Positions 9,226-18,624 of a DNA stretch of 47,634 nt are shown here, in pieces (within the stretch, counting starts at the first letter, position 1; each line of letters begins with the position of its first letter). This DNA is from CAZBBC01 sp964489835. Lineage in GTDB: Bacteria; Calditrichota; Calditrichia; JAJRVZ01. Both the position numbers and the translations under genes were made by a program. The notes beneath the pieces are model-generated. The model was not told the DNA's origin. It saw nothing but the letters and a program-made list of their open reading frames with translations, and made no database searches. Location of the stretch: assembly GCA_964489835.1 (NCBI GenBank), contig CAZBBC010000022.1, positions 1 to 47,634 of the forward strand, in the 5' to 3' direction.

Positions 9226-11673
9226 CTATCGAATGAGCACCATTTTCTTCACATCCACAAATTCACCCGCCGAAATTTTATAGTAATACACCCCGGATGC
9301 AAATCCTGTCGCATCCCATTCAACCCGGTGAAACCCTGCATTTTGCGTTTCATTTACCAGTGTGGCTATTTTTTGCCCCAAAAGGTTGTAAATGCCTAAA
9401 ACAACGTAATTCGTAATTGCTAATTCATAATTTATAATTGTTTTGGGATTAAAGGGATTGGGATAATTTGGGAAGAGCTGAAAATCTTTAACCGGGTTAC
9501 CCTGCGGTGAGTCAGAAATATATGTAAATTCCTTGTTATAAATATTTTCAGGTGATCCGTCTAATAAATCAGGTGCAGATGCCGTCATATCCATAAAAGC
9601 GGCACTCCATGACGGTAGATCCGGTTCCTTTTTGTTCCACAACATTTCACGCCATTGCTCATCAGTCAGCCGGTCAGCAATCGGCTGTTTAAATTCATAA
9701 TAAGAAAAGATAGCTCCCTGGGTTAGGTGTAATTCATCGCCATCAGGAACGATAACATATATTTCCAGCGGATAACCGACCCCCTCTTCCAGGCAACGGT
9801 CAGTGTTTGAGTCGGTATGGACATCGGCAATCACGGCCATATCATCTGTATCTTTTTCCCAGATTTGTTGCGGATCAGATTTTTCAGCGATCAGTTTTTC
9901 CATAACTTTACCGAAGCAGAAAAGGTTTTCATAATTCTGATCAGAAAGTGGAATATTTTCCAACTCTTTGATCGATATATCACGCAGAAATAAAAGCAAC
10001 GATTCAAACAGATTTAATTTTTCCTGAAAGCCCGGCAACAACAAATCGCGATTATGTAAACCATCATATGTATATTTGACCAGGCTGGCCAGACGGGCAT
10101 AAAGGTGTGGATTAGGCTCTACATAACTGTGCGGTGGACCGGGAGGAATACAACAGGGGCTCATACTTTGCTTGGCATAAAGAATGGTATCATGACGCAG
10201 TTCCGCCCAGGAGGCCAGTGCCGCAAACAATTCTTTATCCGTCCAGGCCGACGTGCACATAAAATAGGGATAGCCGGTTGATTTTTGATATAGCAGCGGC
10301 ATCAGGCAATACAGCCAGTTCCAGTACAAATTCTGCGTCCAATCCGCCGAGGATTTCAGTGAGAATTCGGTTTTAAATTTTTGAATCTGTTCAGGGTAAT
10401 TCAGATAGGATGTTTGATCATAAACCGAATCCAGAATGGCGTAGGCCCGCTCGGATCCTAAGATCGCCATAATATCAAGACCCTTCGGCATCCAGCGCTG
10501 ATAGCCAGGGCTGCCGACATACGGATACACCAGATGGGCAAACATATAGGAGTCCGGGATAAAACGCTGCCCCATAAAACGAAATCCTTTATAGGTTACA
10601 TATGTATCGTATATCCAGTTCGGAATGGCCGGTTCCGGAAGCTGACGGGTTTCGGCCATAAATTGGGCCAGCAATAATGAATCGGCCAGGTTATCGGCGG
10701 ACAGGTAAATAAAATCCGGACCGTATATCCGATCGGCAATATCTTTATATTGATAGATATTGGGATCATCAGTCTTTCCCACGAAAAAGACAGTCGGAAT
10801 ATAGATATTTTCCCATAACGATTTATTGTCCAAAAGGGCAAATAGTTGTTGTGTCAGCAGCAGAGATTGCAGGGTATGTTGAGCACTCAATTCACCGAAT
10901 AAATCCGGTTCCATGGTGAAAATCGTCCAGCCATACCACATCATCGTCTTAAAATAGGCTCTCAGAGTATCATTCTGCGTATAATGGCCCCGCGGAATAA
11001 ACTGGCTGTAATCGAGCTTGGAAAAGGAACCCAGAACGGGTGAATAATGAAATCCGTCACTTTCTGAGATAAGCGTTAATTCAGAATTAACCAGGGTAGA
11101 TACCACCTCAGGTATTACCAGATTAGATGGCTGTATTAAACTCCGGGCGACATACAGGAAGGCCAGATTGTGTTTCGCCGCTTCTTTAGCTGTTGAACTT
11201 TCAGCATTTTCATAAATGAGACTGGTTTGATCGATCATTTTTTGGGTCAGATCGTCCAGAGCCGGTACGAATTTGCTCATTTCAATCGCAGCCAGCATTT
11301 TATCGTATAACACATGATAGATATGCAAAACCGCATCGGAAGTCACCAAGATCGGCGTCCCATCAAAGGTACTTTCATTATAGATATCATAGAGTTGGGT
11401 ATAGCGGCTCTTTTTAACCGCGAAATGATTCTGGCGGAGAAGATTTAATTCATATTCGTCAAACACATATTCAAACCAGGAAAAATTACACACATTGGAA
11501 AAATCTGCTTCCACCGTATAGGGCGAAACCTTTGCCGTAAAATCGGCCGGATAAGGATGATAGATGGCAAATTCAGTGGAGATATCATCATGAATGTCAG
11601 CGATCATTTGAGCCTCTATGCGCTGACCGGCAAATATGAGGATAATCATGGCGATAAATTTAAACACCTTCAT
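9226..11673 (-). CDS. DUF3160-like secreted protein with T9SS sorting tail
   Basis: I place the start at 11673, not at the longer frame start at 11724. A GGGAGG site lies eight bases before this ATG, and translation then begins directly with a signal peptide (KVFKFIAMIILIFAGQRIEA|Q), giving 815 residues. The body resembles the DUF3160 family of large secreted proteins: residues near 65-120 include NHFAVKK, TPILVTSDAVLHIYH and LYDKML, and the C-terminal half includes PLEIYVIVPDG near 650. The tail is a T9SS type A domain with LFPNYPNPFNPKT, IYNLLGQKIATLV and DATGFASGVYYYKI. The biochemical role of DUF3160 proteins is not known to me. As in the gene at 4469, the first sorting-domain strand is encoded by AT-rich repeat sequence (about 9400-9440). 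Confidence 0.85.
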   Translation of the reverse strand: MKVFKFIAMIILIFAGQRIEAQMIADIHDDISTEFAIYHPYPADFTAKVSPYTVEADFSNVCNFSWFEYVFDEYELNLLRQNHFAVKKSRYTQLYDIYNESTFDGTPILVTSDAVLHIYHVLYDKMLAAIEMSKFVPALDDLTQKMIDQTSLIYENAESSTAKEAAKHNLAFLYVARSLIQPSNLVIPEVVSTLVNSELTLISESDGFHYSPVLGSFSKLDYSQFIPRGHYTQNDTLRAYFKTMMWYGWTIFTMEPDLFGELSAQHTLQSLLLTQQLFALLDNKSLWENIYIPTVFFVGKTDDPNIYQYKDIADRIYGPDFIYLSADNLADSLLLAQFMAETRQLPEPAIPNWIYDTYVTYKGFRFMGQRFIPDSYMFAHLVYPYVGSPGYQRWMPKGLDIMAILGSERAYAILDSVYDQTSYLNYPEQIQKFKTEFSLKSSADWTQNLYWNWLYCLMPLLYQKSTGYPYFMCTSAWTDKELFAALASWAELRHDTILYAKQSMSPCCIPPGPPHSYVEPNPHLYARLASLVKYTYDGLHNRDLLLPGFQEKLNLFESLLLFLRDISIKELENIPLSDQNYENLFCFGKVMEKLIAEKSDPQQIWEKDTDDMAVIADVHTDSNTDRCLEEGVGYPLEIYVIVPDGDELHLTQGAIFSYYEFKQPIADRLTDEQWREMLWNKKEPDLPSWSAAFMDMTASAPDLLDGSPENIYNKEFTYISDSPQGNPVKDFQLFPNYPNPFNPKTIINYELAITNYVVLGIYNLLGQKIATLVNETQNAGFHRVEWDATGFASGVYYYKISAGEFVDVKKMVLIR

Positions 11674-12178
11674 TATTATAACCTCCCGCATGGAATTTAC
11701 AGATGATAATATACATAATCTCAAATTGTATGCCAGCTTTTTCTAAAATTTATAATGTATTAACATAGAATGATTTATATCCCGAATACACAATGATACC
11801 CGCGTACAACGTGTTATTTCTATAAGTAATAAATCTCATCTGACTGATTTTTAGTGCGAATTTTTTTCGCGGACAACGCAAAAATTTCATACCTATTTCA
11901 GCTGGTTTTTATCTATATTGATCCGTCCTTTACCGAATAACTGATCCCTGGTCATTGATCATTAACAATATATTCTTTAAAATTCCCTATCAGGAAATCA
12001 GGTTGTGGCAAAGGTTTTATGAGTGAATGAAAAAATGGATTTTAAACCACAGAGACCACTGAGAAATACTACGTGTTCCAATAATAGAAAATTGGTAATT
12101 AGGTCACAGGTGAGGGGTTTAAAGTTATAAAAATATAGTGGAACTAGTCTATAGATTTCTTTATGAGGTTCGGTTTAG
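11674..12178. other. Gene-free divergent spacer upstream of serA
   Basis: This spacer must contain the promoters of the divergent genes on either side. I see no RNA gene, attenuator or riboswitch. Repeat phrases at 12048-12125 include an ACCACAGAGACCACTGAG phrase and GAAAATTGGTAATTAGG, both of types seen elsewhere in the window. Confidence 0.5.
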
Positions 12179-13429
12179 ATGTTAATGAAAAATCTGCTTT
12201 CCCTTTCCAAAGATAAAATCAAAGTCGTTTTATTTGAAAACATCCATCCACGGGCCATTGAGGTATTTAGGGAACGCGGCTATTTGCAGGTGGAAACCTG
12301 TCCGGTTGCCTCATCAGAAAGTGCGCTAATCGAAAAAATCAAAACTGCCCATATCGTCGGCATCAGATCAGGTACGAGTATCAATCAAGCAGTGTTGAAG
12401 CAATCTAAAAAACTTATCACCCTTGGTTGCTTTTGTATCGGTACCGACCAGGTCGATCTTGCCCGGGCTACCCGGATGGGGATACCGGTTTTCAATGCGC
12501 CCCATTCCAACACACGGTCCGTAGCCGAACTGGTGATTGGTTTAGCGATTATGCTGATGCGCAGCATTTTTCCAAAGAGCATGGCCGCTCATAACCATCA
12601 CTGGATAAAATCGGCCAAAGGCAGCAATGAACTACGTGGGAAAATCATCGGCGTTATCGGTTATGGTCACATCGGATCCCAGGTTTCCATCCTGGCAGAA
12701 GCACTGGGGATGCAGGTAATCTATTATGATATCCGTACTTGCTTACCATTGGGAAATGCCCGGCCGGCGGATACCCTGGAAGACCTGTTAAAAATCGCAG
12801 ATATCGTCACTTTTCATATACCGGAAGATGAATCCACCATTAACATGCTGAACCGGGATCGACTGGCATTGATGAAGGATGACGCCTGTTTATTAAACGC
12901 CAGCCGTGGACGGATAGTCGATATTAATGCGCTTGCTGAAGTTTTAAAACAGGGCAAACTTCGCGGTGCGGCCATTGATGTTTTTCCTGATGAACCCAAT
13001 TCAACACAGCATCCCTTTGAATCTCCTCTGATCGGTATGGGAAATGTGATCCTGACACCACATATCGGAGGTTCCACACAGGAAGCTCAAAATAATATCG
13101 GTACCGAAGTGGCAAATAAACTGATAAATTTTAGTGACCTGGGTAATACAGAAGGAGCCATTAATTTCCCCAACGTCAATTTACGACCGAACGTGCAGGC
13201 AACCCGCCTGCTGCATATCCATGAAAACAGGCCTGGGTTGTTAAAAGAAATTAATACTTTGATCGCCAACAGAGGAATAAACGTAGTTGGGCAATATCTG
13301 GAAACAAAAAATGAAATCGGTTATGTTGTTCTGGACATTGAACCTTTTGATTCCCGGGAAGAATCCAAGGAATTAAGAGCAGCTCTTGAAGATATTGAAG
13401 GCACGATTCGTACCAGAATTTTGTACTGA
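12179..13429 (+). CDS. serA: D-3-phosphoglycerate dehydrogenase with ACT domain
   Basis: The 416-residue protein catalyses the first step of serine synthesis, NAD-dependent oxidation of 3-phosphoglycerate. It aligns almost end to end with the E. coli SerA sequence as I remember it (410 residues). Matching segments are GCFCIGTDQVDLARA near residue 81, FNAPHSNTRSVAELVIG near 105, the Rossmann motif VIGYGHIGSQ near 160, and the catalytic Arg in NASRGRIVDI near 240. The Glu in DVFPDEPN and the His in LTPHIGGSTQEAQ near 287-305 complete the catalytic set. The C-terminal ACT domain begins at HIHENRPGLLKEIN near 345 and ends in a RTRILY terminus like E. coli RARLLY. Serine feedback through the ACT domain is expected from the family. 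A GAGG lies 11 bases before the first ATG. A long inverted repeat follows the stop. Confidence 0.97.
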   Translation: MLMKNLLSLSKDKIKVVLFENIHPRAIEVFRERGYLQVETCPVASSESALIEKIKTAHIVGIRSGTSINQAVLKQSKKLITLGCFCIGTDQVDLARATRMGIPVFNAPHSNTRSVAELVIGLAIMLMRSIFPKSMAAHNHHWIKSAKGSNELRGKIIGVIGYGHIGSQVSILAEALGMQVIYYDIRTCLPLGNARPADTLEDLLKIADIVTFHIPEDESTINMLNRDRLALMKDDACLLNASRGRIVDINALAEVLKQGKLRGAAIDVFPDEPNSTQHPFESPLIGMGNVILTPHIGGSTQEAQNNIGTEVANKLINFSDLGNTEGAINFPNVNLRPNVQATRLLHIHENRPGLLKEINTLIANRGINVVGQYLETKNEIGYVVLDIEPFDSREESKELRAALEDIEGTIRTRILY

Positions 13430-13500
13430 CATTTCTTTAAAAAAAATATTGTGAATTTATATAATGCACACGATTTATTTAAAATACGAAACAGAATTAA

Positions 13501-13626
13501 AACCACCACGCCAGTGGGCGGGCAGGCAGAGGGCACTGAGGGGAGAGAAGAAGAATCTCATATAATTCAATAAATATTAAATAATACTCTGTGCGCTCTG
13601 CCTGCCCGCCTACTGGCGTGGTGGTT
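13501..13626. repeat. 36-bp inverted repeat element (34/36 match)
   Basis: Arms at 13501-13536 and 13591-13626 are inverted copies with two mismatches, separated by a 54-bp AT-rich loop. The outer ends read AACCACCACGCCAGT and ACTGGCGTGGTGGTT. The element lies between serA and the metallophosphoesterase gene, where it could fold as a very stable hairpin and end serA transcription. The CAGAGGGCACTGAG-type phrase in the left arm relates it to the other intergenic repeats here. No ORF lies in the loop. Confidence 0.85.
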
Positions 13627-13665
13627 AATTTTTGACACTACCGGAAATATTTAAAGGAGAAATAT

Positions 13666-14616
13666 ATGAAATATATAGCAATACTTCTGATTATTTTTTC
13701 ACTGATTGCCTGTGCGGATAAGCCGTCTGTTAAAAGTGTCCGTATCGGGATGTGTTCCGATGTTCATTTGCCCACGATGCATGATTCTGAACAACGGATT
13801 ACTGCCTTTATCGACAGTATGAAAATCGCGCAACCGGATTTTATCATCGAACTGGGTGATTTCGGAACACCGGCTGATAAATATGCCCATTTGTTCGCCA
13901 TCTGGAATGCTTACCCGGGTAAAAAATACCATGTGATTGGCAATCATGAAATGGACGGTGGATATTCCCTCGAAGAAGCGATCGCCTACCGGAAAATGGC
14001 TGCCTCATATTATACCTTTGAGGTTAACGGTTTCTATTTTGTGGTACTTGACGGAAATGATAAAAAATTTCCGGAACAGACAGGTTACCGAAAATTTATC
14101 GGTCCGAAACAGACCAACTGGTTGAAGGAGAAACTGAATTCAGCTACCGGACCCGTAATCATTTTCTCTCATCAGGGACTGCAAAGCGGCGATGACGGCG
14201 TTGACAATGCCCGGGAAATCCGGGCCATACTGGAAGCACACAATGCTCATTCCGAAAACCATAAGATTATTGCCTGTTTCAACGGCCATACGCACAATGA
14301 CAGCGCGGAGGAAATAAACAGTATCTGGTATATCTGTATTAATTCTATGTCTTATAAATGGCTGGGGGAAGAGTATGCTCATATTCGATACAGTGAGGAA
14401 GTAGATAAAAATTTTAAATGGATCAAATATACCGCCCCTTATAAAGATCCTTTATTTACCATCGTAGAGATTTCCACGGAAGGTTACATTCGCATATCCG
14501 GCAAAAAATCGGAGTGGGTAGGCCCCTCCCCATGGGATGTTGGCTATCCTGAAGAACATAAACCCTTCACAGCCCCACAGATTACCGAACGAGAACTACA
14601 CTTTGAATGGGATTAA
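13666..14616 (+). CDS. Calcineurin-like metallophosphoesterase, lipoprotein
   Basis: The 316-residue protein starts with a lipoprotein signal (SLIAC, Cys at residue 16), so it should be membrane-anchored and extracytoplasmic. All five metallophosphoesterase blocks are present in order: SDVH (D32, H34), LGDFG (D65), GNHE (N93, H94), FSHQG near 167 and NGHTHND near 207. These supply the usual two-metal site. The family hydrolyses phosphomonoesters or diesters; the substrate cannot be deduced. I considered whether it might be the CapA/PgsA-type phosphoesterase relative of poly-gamma-glutamate systems, but the motif spacing and short length fit the general calcineurin-like family, and it is 27 kb from pgsBC. 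An AAAGGAG site precedes the ATG. Confidence 0.88.
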   Translation: MKYIAILLIIFSLIACADKPSVKSVRIGMCSDVHLPTMHDSEQRITAFIDSMKIAQPDFIIELGDFGTPADKYAHLFAIWNAYPGKKYHVIGNHEMDGGYSLEEAIAYRKMAASYYTFEVNGFYFVVLDGNDKKFPEQTGYRKFIGPKQTNWLKEKLNSATGPVIIFSHQGLQSGDDGVDNAREIRAILEAHNAHSENHKIIACFNGHTHNDSAEEINSIWYICINSMSYKWLGEEYAHIRYSEEVDKNFKWIKYTAPYKDPLFTIVEISTEGYIRISGKKSEWVGPSPWDVGYPEEHKPFTAPQITERELHFEWD

Positions 14617-14992
14617 CAGGAAGTGATAAAATTAAATCAGGATTTGATTGGGAATTGGTAATTAGTAACTGACTTTAAATTTCAAATAACAAGCACCAAA
14701 TAACAAATAAATTCCAATATCGAAATTTTAAATCCTAAATAAATACAAATACAAAATGACCGAATGTAAGTATATTTTTTNNNNNNNNNNTTATTGGGTA
14801 ATTGAAATTTGCAAATTATTTGGGATTTGGGATTTGGTACTTGGGAATTCCCGATGTGCTGGAGGACAATATCTTTCATCGGGGTTACTTTAGACGGCCC
14901 TCAAGCCGTTTCTACGATTTCCTTATACCTTATACCTTATTCCTTATACCTATTGGGCGCATTATATCGCGCCTCGAGCGTAAAGCATCCGA
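14617..14992. repeat. Intergenic inverted-repeat element interrupted by a 10-N gap
   Basis: This 376-bp spacer lies between convergent genes. GGGAATTGGTAATTAGTAAC near 14650 leads into an AAATAACAAGCACCAAATAA stretch. It faces, across a 10-N gap at 14781-14790, the roughly inverse TGGGATTTGGGATTTGGTAC stretch near 14820. The element is therefore a long, imperfect palindrome whose centre was not assembled. Near 14924-14952 there are about four copies of a CCTTATA unit. The open frames across this region consist of repeat sequence and are not genes. Confidence 0.65.
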
Positions 14993-17900
14993 TCAGCTCG
15001 TATATTTTTCTCTCACAACCACATCATAAACAGTCGGGATTACAATCAAGGTCAGGAGTGTTCCGGTCAGGAGTCCGCCGATTACAGTGACCGCCATGGG
15101 GGTGCGAAGTTCCGCGCCCTCACCAAGTCCAAGGGCCATGGGTAAAAGACCGAGAACCGTGGTAATAGTGGTCATGAGAATCGGGCGCAGACGGATCTGA
15201 CCGGCCTGTCTTATTGCATCGCGTTTGCCTAATCCGCTTTTGCGCAGCTGGTTGATATAATCAACCAGAACAATCGCGTTGTTTACCACGATCCCAGCCA
15301 GCATGATCAGTCCGATCAATACAACCACACTGATGGGCGTGCCGGTAACAAGTAGGGTAAGAATCACTCCGATAAGGGCAAACGGTATGGTGAACATTAT
15401 AATAAATGGTTGTACCAGAGACTCAAACTGCGAAGCCATGACTAAATAGACCAGAAATATCGCCAGGGCGATAGCCAGTTTCATACTGTCGAAAGAAGTG
15501 ACCATTTCGCGCTGCTGGCCTCCGAGTCGTACGCGAAAGTCGGGAGGTAGTTGCAGGTCATCAATGACCTTTCGGATATCTTCTGATACACTACCAAGAT
15601 CTCGTCCTTTGAGATTGGCCGTTACCAGGGCAACACGCTCCTGATCGATGCGCCGGATTTCGCTTGGTCCGCGATCTAATTTCACATCAGCTACTGCAGA
15701 CAACGGGATAGAAACTGAACCTGTCGTATTAACCACCAGTCTCCGTAAATCTTCGACGTCATTGCGATCCTCTTCCCGGGAACGGACACGGATATCCACT
15801 TTCCGGTCTTGCCGGTTTAACTCAGTAGAGACCTCACCCATCACCTTATTCCGGATAATATTTCCGATAGTAGCCACATCCAGCCCGACATGCGCCAGCC
15901 GGCGGCGGTTAAAAACGATCTGTACCTCCGGATTTCCCCCTTCGGTACTGGCTTTAATATCACGTAAACCCGCAATATTGTTCATTTTCTGCACCAGGGT
16001 GAGACTGAGCCGTTCCAATTCCTGCAGATTGTAGCCGCGGATTTCCACCTCGATCGGAGTTCTAAAACTAAAGAGGGTTGGACGGGAAATCTTATACTCG
16101 AGACCAGGAAATGAAGCAAACCGATTCCGCAAATTATCCATAATCTGTTGTTCGGATTGACGGCTGTCACGATTTACCATCTGTATATGTAATTGGCCAA
16201 GATTTTCGCGTAATTCAGTTGCACTAAAACCCATTTGTGCTGCTGTTCCTGAGACTGAATAGACACTATAAATACCCGGGACTTCCTGTGCCTCTGCAGC
16301 CATTTTAGAAATCACCTTTTCGGTTTCCTCAAGCGGTGTGCCGATGGGTAAGAGTACATCCACGAAGAACTCACCCTGGCTCATCTCCGGTATTAACTCT
16401 GTGCCGATAATTCCAATACTGAACACGGATAAGATGAAAAGTAAGAGCGTACCAACAAGAAATTTCAGACGATGTTGAAGTACGGTATCTATCCATCGAG
16501 GGTAGGCCTCGGTCAGATGTTGCATGGTATGGTCGAAGACCTTATAAATGGGTCCCATCAGTCTTTTTATAAATCCACTGATAATCGATAAGAAACGCTG
16601 TATCAAGTTAAGAATAAAGGCCGGTAGGCCCACAAAAATCCGATGGATTATTCTTTTTAATACGGGATGATTTTGCGATGATGGAGAGTGTACGGTGTGT
16701 TCTAAGGAATCGTTTGGTTTAAATTGTCGTGATGATAACATAGGGATTAAGGTCAACGCTACCAGTAGCGAAGCCAGTAAAGAGAAGGTTACGGTAAGCG
16801 CCTGATCGTTAAACAGCTGGCCGGCGATTCCTTCAACAAAAATTATCGGTATAAAGACACAGACCGTTGTCAGTGTCGAGGCGATGACAGCTTTACCGAC
16901 TTCGGTTGTTCCCTGATCGGCGGCATCCGTTGGTGACAGATCGCGCCGGCGATACCGGTCAATGGACTCAAGAACGACAATGGCATTATCCACCAACATC
17001 CCGACACCCAGAGCCAGGCCACCAAGGGACATGATGTTTAGCGATACATCAGCCAGATACATAAAAAAGAAGGTTACGACAATTGAAATGGGTATGGTAA
17101 AACTGATGATTACTGTACTTTTCAGATTACGAAGGAATAAATAAAGCACCAGAATCGCCAGGATACCTCCCCAGATGGCAGTATTTAGTACTTCATCGAC
17201 CGAATTCTCTATAAAAAGCGACTGGTCGTTCACAATCGTCATATTCAAAGGAACTCCGTATTGTCGAAATTCTTCCATAACATATTCCAGACGCGCTTTT
17301 ATTGTCTGGGCAACCGTTACTGTATTTTTATCTGCTTCCTTGTAAACGGCAATCTCCACTGATTCTTCACCATTGAGGTGGGTAATAATTTTCCGGTCTT
17401 TGTGACCCTTGGAAATTTCTGCGACATCTTTGAGCTGAATAGGCGCCTGACCGCGCATACCGATAATGATATCACGCATCTCATCAGGGTTTTTGAATTC
17501 ATTTAGCGTACGTACCAGAAATTCAGCATCACCATCTTTGAGTGTGCCTCCGGTCAGGTTGACATTTTCCTGTGCCAATCGCTGAGTGACCTGACTGATG
17601 GTAATCCCCAAAGATGCCAGGCGACCCTCATTGACATTAATTTGAATTTCCTCCTCCAATCCACCCGAGACCTGGACAGAAGCAACCCCATCCAATGGTT
17701 CTAATTCTTGTTTAATACGCTCTTCCGCAAACAATCTTAAGGCGATCAGACTCTCATCACCGGCCAAACCGATGCGCATAATCGGATCCAGAGAAGGATC
17801 GAAACGCAGCAGTATAGGGGATTCCGCCCCTACCGGAAGAGTCAGCATATCTAATTTTTCCCTAACCTCAAGGGATGCAAAATCCATATCAGTGTCCCAG

Positions 17901-18187
17901 TCAAATTCCAGAACAACATCAGACATGCCCGGGCGGGATATAGAACTGGTACGCACTACCCCGGAAATGATGCCAACGGCTTCTTCCACAGGCTTGGAAA
18001 TAAGATTCTCCACTTCCCCGGGTGCTGTACCTTCATATTCAGTGCGGATCGTAAACGTGGGGTAGGAAATATCCGGTAGAAGATTAATCGGCAGACGGTT
18101 AAAAGCGACATAACCAAAAACCACCGATGCCACCATAAACATGGTGATAGTAACCGGACGACTGATAGAGAATTTTACAATTTTCAT
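14993..18187 (-). CDS. RND-family efflux permease (second of a pair)
   Basis: This is a 1064-residue inner-membrane RND (HAE1/AcrB-type) drug or metabolite exporter driven by proton influx. It has a first transmembrane helix at residues 10-30 (PVTITMFMVASVVFGYVAF), then the porter entry NLLPDISYPTFTI. The TM4 relay segment is GVGMLVDNAIVVLE (D400, N401). A long loop near 505-560 separates the halves. The second porter domain and TM10 follow, the latter with IVVNNAIVLVDYINQLR. AcrB has two adjacent Asp in TM4 and a Lys in TM10; here they are Asp-Asn and Asn, which I have seen in many FCB homologues. An AAAGGT site precedes the ATG. It is separated from the upstream permease gene by a 437-bp repeat region but points the same way. 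Confidence 0.95.
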   Translation of the reverse strand: MKIVKFSISRPVTITMFMVASVVFGYVAFNRLPINLLPDISYPTFTIRTEYEGTAPGEVENLISKPVEEAVGIISGVVRTSSISRPGMSDVVLEFDWDTDMDFASLEVREKLDMLTLPVGAESPILLRFDPSLDPIMRIGLAGDESLIALRLFAEERIKQELEPLDGVASVQVSGGLEEEIQINVNEGRLASLGITISQVTQRLAQENVNLTGGTLKDGDAEFLVRTLNEFKNPDEMRDIIIGMRGQAPIQLKDVAEISKGHKDRKIITHLNGEESVEIAVYKEADKNTVTVAQTIKARLEYVMEEFRQYGVPLNMTIVNDQSLFIENSVDEVLNTAIWGGILAILVLYLFLRNLKSTVIISFTIPISIVVTFFFMYLADVSLNIMSLGGLALGVGMLVDNAIVVLESIDRYRRRDLSPTDAADQGTTEVGKAVIASTLTTVCVFIPIIFVEGIAGQLFNDQALTVTFSLLASLLVALTLIPMLSSRQFKPNDSLEHTVHSPSSQNHPVLKRIIHRIFVGLPAFILNLIQRFLSIISGFIKRLMGPIYKVFDHTMQHLTEAYPRWIDTVLQHRLKFLVGTLLLFILSVFSIGIIGTELIPEMSQGEFFVDVLLPIGTPLEETEKVISKMAAEAQEVPGIYSVYSVSGTAAQMGFSATELRENLGQLHIQMVNRDSRQSEQQIMDNLRNRFASFPGLEYKISRPTLFSFRTPIEVEIRGYNLQELERLSLTLVQKMNNIAGLRDIKASTEGGNPEVQIVFNRRRLAHVGLDVATIGNIIRNKVMGEVSTELNRQDRKVDIRVRSREEDRNDVEDLRRLVVNTTGSVSIPLSAVADVKLDRGPSEIRRIDQERVALVTANLKGRDLGSVSEDIRKVIDDLQLPPDFRVRLGGQQREMVTSFDSMKLAIALAIFLVYLVMASQFESLVQPFIIMFTIPFALIGVILTLLVTGTPISVVVLIGLIMLAGIVVNNAIVLVDYINQLRKSGLGKRDAIRQAGQIRLRPILMTTITTVLGLLPMALGLGEGAELRTPMAVTVIGGLLTGTLLTLIVIPTVYDVVVREKYTS

Positions 18188-18247
18188 ATATATTACCTTT
18201 TACTTGTTCTTTTGTCTTGATACAAAAGAACCAAAAAATCAAGGCTG

Positions 18248-18366
18248 TAAAATAATTTGAAGAAATTCTACCGCTCGCTTCACTGAAATTTTTAAACTCG
18301 CTGCGCTCAGACAGTAAAAATTTCTTATCGTTCCGCTTCGCAGAGATTTTCTAACAAATTATTTTA
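18248..18366. repeat. Nested inverted-repeat element in the RND locus
   Basis: The outer arms TAAAATAATTTG (18248-18259) and CAAATTATTTTA (18355-18366) are perfect 12-bp inverted copies. Inside them GAAATTTTTA (about 18285-18294) pairs with TAAAAATTTC (about 18315-18324). The flanking phrase CTTGATACAAAAGAACC just outside (about 18215-18231) is, as I recall, common in Bacteroidota intergenic regions. The interval holds no gene. It could form a cruciform or a structured leader for the permease mRNA at 14993-18187, since it lies upstream of that gene. Confidence 0.6.
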
Positions 18367-18539
18367 ATGCCGCTTCTTATATGGGCAATAAGATACAGCT
18401 TATGTTTTATGCTATTACAGAAATAAACTTTGTAATTTATCAAAGTTAGTTTAGTTACTTTAGTGACTAAAGTTCCCTTTAAACTTTAGTCACTTGTAAT
18501 TTACTACGCGATGAATTGATCACATAAACTTTCAATCAC
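18367..18539. other. Remainder of the inter-permease spacer
   Basis: No gene is seen. AACTTTAGTCACT near 18481-18493 partly repeats TTAGTGACTAAAGTT near 18458-18472, giving a small inverted pair. The promoter for the downstream permease, if separate, would lie in this general region, but I cannot locate it. Confidence 0.4.
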
Positions 18540-18608
18540 TGATCCTCCCCCATCCCCTCCCTGCTTGCAGGGAGGGGTGTCGAGCGTAGCGAGACGGGGT
18601 GGGTCATT
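18540..18608. repeat. Bracketing hairpin repeat, copy A
   Basis: A CCCCTCCCTG/CAGGGAGGGG hairpin is followed by GTGTCGAGCGTAGCGAGACG and GGGTGGGTCATT. Copy B at 23038-23116 has the same order, orientation and nearly the same sequence, differing mainly in a longer hairpin loop. Copy A ends 16 bp before the stop codon of the permease gene at 18625, so the two copies bracket the fusion-protein and first permease genes. Confidence 0.85.
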
Positions 18609-18624
18609 ATTCAAAAGACTTAAT

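Noticed and set aside
9133..9399. Plus-strand open frame of 88 codons
   Set aside because: It is composed of intergenic repeat sequence and the antisense of the T9SS tail at 9226.
13666..14616. Metallophosphoesterase as the missing CapA/PgsA subunit
   Set aside because: Its length, lipobox and motif spacing fit ordinary calcineurin-like phosphoesterases, and it is 27 kb from pgsBC.
14802..15090. Two overlapping plus-strand frames after the N gap
   Set aside because: They are translations of the repeat arm and the antisense of the RND gene end.
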